Assembly (NCBI GenBank): GCA_963702195.1
Contig: OY969725.1
Span: 2,108,001 to 2,172,000 of the forward strand
Direction of reading: 5' to 3'
DNA: 64,000 nt
From: AC-56 sp963702195
Lineage (GTDB): Bacteria; Actinomycetota; Thermoleophilia; Solirubrobacterales; 70-9
The position numbers and the translations under genes were made by a program. Shown here piece by piece: positions 59,226-64,000 of this stretch. The notes under the pieces are model-generated. The model saw only the letters and a program-made list of their open reading frames with translations, searched no databases and was not told where the DNA came from. Each line of letters begins with the position of its first letter. The stretch's first letter is position 1.

Positions 59226-59319
59226 CGGCGCGCCTGCGCTCAGGCTTCCCAGCTCTTTCGCAGAGTTTTCTTACATTGAGCTAACCGGCGCCTAAGGGTG
59301 GGACGCCAGATTTCCGCGC

Positions 59320-59667
59320 ATGGATTCTCGTCAGATCTCCCGACCGCGTGGCGGCACCGCGCGGGATGCGGCGTTGCGCCGCGCCTCCAATCTCACGAAG
59401 TTGGCGTGCGTCGGTGCCGTCGCCCTCGTCGGCGCGCTCGCCGGCTACGTCGCGCAGGCGAAGCCGGGGCACTCGACGAACTCCGGCGGCTCCGGATCGC
59501 GGAGCGGCTCCGGCGGCTCACAGCCGACTCACGTGAGCGCCAACAACCAGGGCGGCGGCGGCGCGAGCTCCGCATCCTCCTCCTCCCTCTCTCCGCCGGC
59601 GGCGGCACCGACGCCGGCTCCGGCTCCGGCGCCCGCGCCGGCCCCCAGCGTCTCCGGCGGCTCCTGA
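59320..59667 (+). CDS. Small exported or anchored protein with Ala-Pro tail
   Basis: 115 residues that match no family I know. A basic N-terminus precedes one hydrophobic helix (about 28-46, LACVGAVALVGALAGYVAQA). The rest is disordered: a Gly/Ser-rich stretch (SGGSGSRSGSGGSQ) and an Ala/Pro repeat (APTPAPAPAPAPAP). Its stop is two bases before apbE, so it is the first gene of the redox operon. It could be a periplasmic tether; it has no visible ligand for flavin. Confidence 0.65.
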   Translation: MDSRQISRPRGGTARDAALRRASNLTKLACVGAVALVGALAGYVAQAKPGHSTNSGGSGSRSGSGGSQPTHVSANNQGGGGASSASSSSLSPPAAAPTPAPAPAPAPAPSVSGGS

Positions 59668-59669
59668 GA

Positions 59670-60587
59670 ATGATCACCTCGTCGCGCTGGAGGGCGCTTG
59701 GGACGACGGCATCCGTCTTCGTCGCCGAGCCGGGCGCAATCGTCGGCGCCCGCGAGCTGCTCGAGGCCGAGCTCGACCGGATCGACGTTGCCTGCAGCCG
59801 CTTCCGCTCGGACTCCGAGCTCACGCGAGTCAACGAGGCCGGCGGCGAGCCGGTCGAGGTCGGCGACCTGCTGATCGAGGCGATCGAGGTAGCTCTGCGC
59901 GTCGCGCGCGCGACCGACGGCGCCGTCGACCCGACCGTCGGACGTGCGATCCGCAACCTCGGGTACGACCGCGACTTCGACGAGCTCTCCTCCGACGGCG
60001 CGCCGCCGGCCCAGCTCCCTCCACCCCCTGGCTGGCGGAGCGTGAGCCTGGATCGACGGACCCGGAGCGTTCGAGTCCCGCCCGGCGTCGAGCTCGACCT
60101 CGGCGCGAGCGCGAAGGCGCTGGCCGCCGACCGCGCCGCAGGGCAGACGGCCGAGTCGCTCGGCTGCGGAGTCATGGTCAACCTGGGCGGGGACGTCGCG
60201 GTCGCCGGACCGCCGCCGGATGGAGGGTGGCGCGTGACCGTATGCGACGACCACGGCGACCCGACCTCGGGGCCCTCGCAGACCGTGTCGATCTCGTCCG
60301 GAGGCCTTGCGACGTCGAGCACCACCGTTCGCCGGTGGTCGGCGGGCGGGCGACCGTTCCATCACATCGTCGATCCCGGCACCGGCAGCAGCACGCCGAT
60401 CACCTGGCGGACCGTCAGCGTGGCGGCGAGCTCGTGCGTCGACGCGAACGCCGCGAGCACCGCGTCCATCGTGCGAGGCCCCCTCGCCCCACCGTGGCTC
60501 ACCGGCCTCGGGCTTCCGAGCCGGCTGGTGTCCGCCGACGGCGACGTCCTCGCGATCGGCGGATGGCCGGAGGCACCACTCAGATGA
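59670..60587 (+). CDS. apbE: ApbE-family FMN transferase
   Basis: 305 residues. ApbE attaches FMN to threonine of extracytoplasmic redox proteins. Family blocks are DRIDVACSRFRSDSELTRVN, TDGAVDPTVGRAIRNLGYD, LDLGASAKALAADRAA, MVNLGGDVAVAGPPP, SSGGLATSS and FHHIVDPGTGSS, followed by SCVDANAAST. No lipobox is present, so it may act in the cytoplasm or be exported by other means. ATG 59670 and an overlap of four bases with the next gene. No gene in the window has an obvious FMN-binding domain substrate. Confidence 0.9.
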   Translation: MITSSRWRALGTTASVFVAEPGAIVGARELLEAELDRIDVACSRFRSDSELTRVNEAGGEPVEVGDLLIEAIEVALRVARATDGAVDPTVGRAIRNLGYDRDFDELSSDGAPPAQLPPPPGWRSVSLDRRTRSVRVPPGVELDLGASAKALAADRAAGQTAESLGCGVMVNLGGDVAVAGPPPDGGWRVTVCDDHGDPTSGPSQTVSISSGGLATSSTTVRRWSAGGRPFHHIVDPGTGSSTPITWRTVSVAASSCVDANAASTASIVRGPLAPPWLTGLGLPSRLVSADGDVLAIGGWPEAPLR

Positions 60588-61675
60588 GCATCCTCGCCGC
60601 CGGTCCGACCCCCTTCTGGTACCTGACCCGAAGCGCCGGGGTGGTCGCCATGGTTCTCCTGACAGCGAGTGTGATGCTGGGCATCATCGACTTCAGCCGC
60701 TGGAGCTCGGTGCGATGGCCGCGCTTCGTCACCGACACGCTTCACCGCAACGTCTCGATGCTGGCCCTGGTGATGGTCGTGCTGCACGTGATCACGACCG
60801 TCGCGGACGGCTTCGCCCCGATCGGCTTCCAGGACGCGATCATCCCGTTCCTCTCCCCCTACCGCCCGCTCTGGCTCGGCCTGGGTGCGCTGTCGTTCGA
60901 CCTGCTCCTCGCGGTCACCGTCACCAGCCTGATGCGCAAGCGGCTGGGTTACCGAACCTGGCGCGGCGTGCACTGGGCGGCGTATGCCTGCTGGCCCCTG
61001 GCCATGTTCCACGGGCTTGGTACCGGGACGGACGGATCGTCCACATGGATGCTCGCGCTCAGCGCCATGTGCCTCGCCGGCGTGGTCATGGCGATCGGCT
61101 GGCGCGTGCTCGCGGCCACGCCGGAGGGCGTGGGGCGCAGCCTTGCGGCCAGCGCACTGGGGATCGGTTCGGTGGCGCTGATCGTGTTCTCCGCCGCGGG
61201 ACCGCTCGGATCCAACTGGGCCGCCCGGGCCGGGACCCCGGCGAACCTCCTCCCCTCCACCGGCACCACGGCGGCGGCCGCGTCCAGCGCCCAGAGCCCG
61301 GGGCTGACGGCCCCCTTCAACGCCCGCGTAAGCGGCTCGCTCAAGCAGGGCCCATCGGCCGGGTCCGGCCTGACAAGCGTGGAGATGCGGATGGACATGA
61401 GCCATGGCGCATCGGGGACGCTCGACGTCACGATCACCGGTCAGCCGCTCGAGGGAGGTGGTGTCGCCATGACGCAGGGCTCCGTCTCGCTCGGGCCGCG
61501 CGACGAGCCGAATCTCTACAGGGGCCGGGTCGTCGGGCTCCAGGGGTCGCGAATCGTCGCCGCGGCGCAGAGCAGCGACGGCTCGGCGATGAAGCTGGCG
61601 ATCGACGTGGCTATCGACCAGGCGAGCGGCAGCGTGAACGGCACCGTGCAGGCACAGCAGGGCTCCAATGAATGA
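60584..61675 (+). CDS. Ferric-reductase-like transmembrane protein with extracellular beta domain
   Basis: 363 residues. Six or seven helices carry the paired histidines of ferric-reductase/YedZ-like heme proteins: TLHRNVSML, MVVLHVITTV, GVHWAAYACWPLAMFHGLG. After the last helix (near 195-210) an extracellular Ala/Ser linker leads to a beta-rich domain (residues 245-360: VEMRMDMSHGASGTLDVTIT, DEPNLYRGRVVGLQ). It probably carries electrons across the membrane. It overlaps apbE by four bases and the NuoF-like gene by eight. Confidence 0.85.
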   Translation: MSILAAGPTPFWYLTRSAGVVAMVLLTASVMLGIIDFSRWSSVRWPRFVTDTLHRNVSMLALVMVVLHVITTVADGFAPIGFQDAIIPFLSPYRPLWLGLGALSFDLLLAVTVTSLMRKRLGYRTWRGVHWAAYACWPLAMFHGLGTGTDGSSTWMLALSAMCLAGVVMAIGWRVLAATPEGVGRSLAASALGIGSVALIVFSAAGPLGSNWAARAGTPANLLPSTGTTAAAASSAQSPGLTAPFNARVSGSLKQGPSAGSGLTSVEMRMDMSHGASGTLDVTITGQPLEGGGVAMTQGSVSLGPRDEPNLYRGRVVGLQGSRIVAAAQSSDGSAMKLAIDVAIDQASGSVNGTVQAQQGSNE

Positions 61676-62987
61676 CGGTGGCCCGGTGGGGAGCGACACG
61701 ACGGCGAAGCTCCCCCGCCTGCTCGCCGGCCTGCGGCGAGGCCGGCCCATCACCCTCGACGAGCACTTCGAGCGACTCGGATCCATACCGGCGACCGCCT
61801 CGGGACGAGAGCGCTCCGAGCTGCTCACCGAGGTCGAGCGAAGCGGCCTGCGCGGTCGTGGCGGCGCCGGCTTTCCAGCGGCGGTGAAGCTGCGCGCCGT
61901 CGGGTCGCGCGGCGACCCGCGGATCCTCGTCGCGAACGGATCCGAGGGAGAGCCCGCCAGCCGCAAGGACACGCTCCTGATGGCCCGGGCCCCGCACCTG
62001 GTCCTGGACGGCGCGACGCTCGCGGCCGAGCTCGTCCGCGCCGACGAGGCGATCGTGTGCGTGAAGGAGAGCTCCAGCGAGGCGGCCGCCTCGCTGCTCA
62101 CGGCCGTCCAGGAGCGGGCGGATGCCGGGATGGAGCACGTCGCGGTGGCCGTCCGCGTGGTCTCGAGCGAGTACGTCGCGGGCGAGGAGAGCGCCCTGGT
62201 TCACCAGCTGAACGGCGGCGGTGCGAAGCCCACCTTCATCCCGCCCCGCCCGTTCGAGGCAGGGGTCGGCGAGCGGCCCACGTTGCTCTCAAACGTCGAG
62301 ACCCTGTCGCACCTGGCACTCATCGCCCGCTTTGGAGCGGAGTGGTTCCGCGAGGTCGGAACGCCGGACGATCCGGGCTCGGTGTTGATCACCGTCTCGG
62401 GCGGCGTGACGCGGCCAGGCGTCTACGAGATCGCCGCCGGCACTCGCCTCGGCGACCTGATCAAGGCAGCCGGAGGCGCAACCGACCCGCTTCAGGCATT
62501 CTTGATCGGCGGCTACGCCGGGACGTGGTTCGACGTCGAGACGGCGCTGGACGTCTCGCTGGACCACCGCACTCTGCGCGCGCTCGGCGGCACGCTCGGC
62601 CCGGGGATCGTGATCGCGCTCCCGCAGGGCGCCTGCGGGGTCGCGGAGACCGCGGCCGTCGCGGACTACATGGCGCAGGCGTCGTCGGGCCAGTGTGGGC
62701 CGTGCGTCCACGGCCTCGCGGCGATCGCCGAAGCCTTGCGCGACATCGCGTCGGGCCGCGCCGCGCCGGGTACGCACGAGTGGGTGGCGCGCTGGAGCCA
62801 GGACGTGACGGGCCGCGGCGCCTGCCATCACCCCGACGGGGCCGCGCGCCTCGTGTCCAGCTGCCTCGACGTCTTCGGCGCGGAGATCGACCGCCACGAG
62901 CGGAGCCGGCCATGCGTGCCGCCCCCGGGCATGCGGGGCCTGCTTCCAACCCCGGGAACTCGCGAACCCGCCGCGGTCAGCCGATGA
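61668..62987 (+). CDS. NuoF-like NADH-binding flavoprotein with a three-cysteine iron-sulfur site
   Basis: 439 residues. The FMN/NADH site is SGLRGRGGAGFPAAVKLRAV and the following NGSEGEPASRKDTLLM, with EYVAGEESALVHQLNGG and a SLBB-like part (SGGVTRPGVYEIAAGTRLGD). The cluster region reads SSGQCGPCVHGL and later GACHHPDG: the usual SCGKCTPC first cysteine is Ser, leaving three Cys in place of four. This form seems common in the actinobacterial family found beside ferredoxin. It should pass electrons from NAD(P)H to the ferredoxin and membrane protein around it. Confidence 0.88.
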   Translation: MNDGGPVGSDTTAKLPRLLAGLRRGRPITLDEHFERLGSIPATASGRERSELLTEVERSGLRGRGGAGFPAAVKLRAVGSRGDPRILVANGSEGEPASRKDTLLMARAPHLVLDGATLAAELVRADEAIVCVKESSSEAAASLLTAVQERADAGMEHVAVAVRVVSSEYVAGEESALVHQLNGGGAKPTFIPPRPFEAGVGERPTLLSNVETLSHLALIARFGAEWFREVGTPDDPGSVLITVSGGVTRPGVYEIAAGTRLGDLIKAAGGATDPLQAFLIGGYAGTWFDVETALDVSLDHRTLRALGGTLGPGIVIALPQGACGVAETAAVADYMAQASSGQCGPCVHGLAAIAEALRDIASGRAAPGTHEWVARWSQDVTGRGACHHPDGAARLVSSCLDVFGAEIDRHERSRPCVPPPGMRGLLPTPGTREPAAVSR

Positions 62988-63208
62988 GCTTGCGGCTCCG
63001 AGTCAATCCGATCGCCTGCGAGGCACACGGCATGTGCGCCGAGCTGCTGCCCGAGTGGATCGAGCTCGACGATTGGGGCTATCCCATCGTCGCGGGCGAG
63101 CCAGTTCCTCCCGAGCTCCTCGAGCACGCGCGGCGCGCGGCTGACGCATGCCCGACGCTGGCCCTACTGCTCGAGCGCTCACCGTCTGAGCGCGACGCCG
63201 CGACGTGA
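62984..63208 (+). CDS. Small ferredoxin with CxxHGxC motif
   Basis: 74 residues: the cluster ligands are in ACEAHGMCAELLPEW and ADACPTLAL. Compared with four-cluster-ligand ferredoxins, one Cys position is His, so a [3Fe-4S] cluster is likely (as in ferredoxins partnered with cytochromes P450). ATG 62984 overlaps the NuoF-like stop by four bases and its own stop overlaps the Kelch gene by four. It is the probable electron carrier of the module. Confidence 0.9.
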   Translation: MSLRLRVNPIACEAHGMCAELLPEWIELDDWGYPIVAGEPVPPELLEHARRAADACPTLALLLERSPSERDAAT

Positions 63209-64000
63209 TCGCGCGCTGGTGGCCGGCGCTGGCCGTCGCAGCGGTCGGCGGCGTCATCGCCGTGCTCCTGATCGCTCGGTCCGACGGTGGCCCCGCGAAC
63301 GCTCCCGCAACGGCCGGGAACACCACGCCGACGCGTGCGAGATTGGTCGCTCGGACCATGAGCCGGCCGCTCGACGCGCCGGTGTCCGGCGAGGCGGCCG
63401 TCACGGTCGGCAACCGCGTCTTCGTGATCGGGGGCCTCGACGCGGCCAACGCCTCGACCGACGGCGTCTTCGCCATGAATCCCCATTCGGGAGCGCTGGC
63501 ATCGATTGGGACGCTGCCGCTGGCGCTCCATGACCAGGCGGCGGCCGCGAACGGGAAATCCGTCCTCGTGCTGGGCGGCGGATCGACGGCCAGCACCGAC
63601 GCGGTGGAGTCGCTCTCAAGAGCCGGAACGGCGGGCGCCGCCGGGCACCTCCCGAGGCCGCGCTCCGACCTCGTCGCGGCAACGGTGAACGGGCGGACGT
63701 ACGTCCTCGGCGGCTACGACGGGAGCACTCCGGACCCGAGCGTGCTCGAGACGACTGACGGCGGGACCTTCAAGACCGTCGCGAGCCTTCCGGCTCCCGT
63801 TCGGTATCCAGCCGCCGCCGTCGCCGCCAATGCGATCTACCTCTTCGGCGGCGAGACGGCATCCGGCCGGCCGGCCGACGCCGTTCAGGAGATCGATCCC
63901 ACTGCCGGGACCGCCCGAGTCGTGGCGCACCTCCCCCATCCCACCTCGCACGCGTCGGCGGTCACACTCGGCGGTCGGATCTACGTGCTCGGCGGGACGG
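63205..64000 (+). CDS. Kelch-type beta-propeller protein, membrane-anchored (3' end outside window)
   Basis: GTG 63205 (IARWWPALAVAAVGGVIAVL) gives an N-terminal signal-anchor helix. Repeated Kelch blades follow: RVFVIGGLDAANASTDGVFA, SVLVLGGGSTASTDAVESL, RTYVLGGYDGSTPDPSVLE, AIYLFGGETASGRPADAVQE and RIYVLGGT at the window end. The gene is open at base 64000. It is translationally coupled to the ferredoxin (GTGA overlap), so it is likely an extracellular partner of the redox module, though Kelch propellers are generic binding scaffolds. Confidence 0.88.
   Translation, partial: MIARWWPALAVAAVGGVIAVLLIARSDGGPANAPATAGNTTPTRARLVARTMSRPLDAPVSGEAAVTVGNRVFVIGGLDAANASTDGVFAMNPHSGALASIGTLPLALHDQAAAANGKSVLVLGGGSTASTDAVESLSRAGTAGAAGHLPRPRSDLVAATVNGRTYVLGGYDGSTPDPSVLETTDGGTFKTVASLPAPVRYPAAAVAANAIYLFGGETASGRPADAVQEIDPTAGTARVVAHLPHPTSHASAVTLGGRIYVLGGT

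Noticed and set aside
1..64000. tRNA, rRNA, CRISPR arrays, prophage or replication origin
   Set aside because: I looked through all gaps and found no cloverleaf, rRNA core, spaced repeats, phage genes or DnaA-box cluster. A computed scan (tRNAscan, Rfam) would be decisive.

Overview
This is about 64 kb of chromosome from a high-GC bacterium. The gene content points to a deep-branching actinobacterium, and I would guess Thermoleophilia/Solirubrobacterales. The clues are a full division and cell-wall (dcw) cluster without ftsA, a MurE with the DNPR signature of meso-diaminopimelate peptidoglycan, Ku with a stand-alone LigD polymerase, and many GTG starts with 4-base overlaps. The taxonomy is inference; no rRNA or tRNA gene was seen.

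Layout. 1-3062 (+): end of a membrane-anchored protein, a secreted M14-type zinc peptidase, an ECF sigma factor and its probable membrane partner. 3179-5001 (+): Ku and the LigD polymerase for end joining. 4994-5393: debris of two genes. 5321-9755 (-): glycine cleavage genes gcvT-gcvH-gcvPA-gcvPB. 9852-26335 (-): dcw cluster mraZ-rsmH-ftsL-ftsI-murE-murF-mraY-murD-ftsW-murG-murC-murB-ftsQ-ftsZ, with a three-repeat MraZ operator upstream and one membrane gene of opposite orientation between mraY and murD. 26907-28008: an IS481-type insertion sequence with imperfect inverted repeats, inserted at a CTAG exactly on the stop codon of tadC. 28010-34407 (-): a partial Tad/Flp pilus region (tadC, tadB, cpaF, cpaB) with a two-component pair, a CopD-like protein, a DUF192 protein and, on the other strand, a macro-domain protein. 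34505-39435 (+): MoxR, DUF58 and transglutaminase operon. 39439-40722 (-): a divergent Rho.

40755-49545 (-) holds the most interesting system. A cobalamin riboswitch leads an operon of two exported proteins with DUF4430-like domains, the kind of fold seen in the beta domain of intrinsic factor and transcobalamin. They are followed by ECF-transporter genes (EcfT, a double ATPase, and an S component). The S component is fused to an alpha/alpha-toroid domain of the type that forms the other half of transcobalamin. I read this as a bacterial vitamin B12 capture and uptake system that uses the two halves of a transcobalamin-like binder on separate polypeptides. A nitroreductase and glpD follow closely.

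49584-52383: a cyclic-nucleotide-binding-fold protein, a cysteine-free HesB-like protein, three DUF2294/MpsC-like paralogues and a STAS protein. 52389-55661 (-): a GMC oxidoreductase, an unrecognised secreted protein and a TAT-exported gluconate-dehydrogenase-subunit-3-like protein. 55720-57072 (-): an Nramp-like transporter with altered motifs. 57086-64000 (+): a two-component system, then a redox module (small exported protein, ApbE, ferric-reductase-like membrane protein, NuoF-like flavoprotein, ferredoxin) and a Kelch propeller protein cut by the window end.
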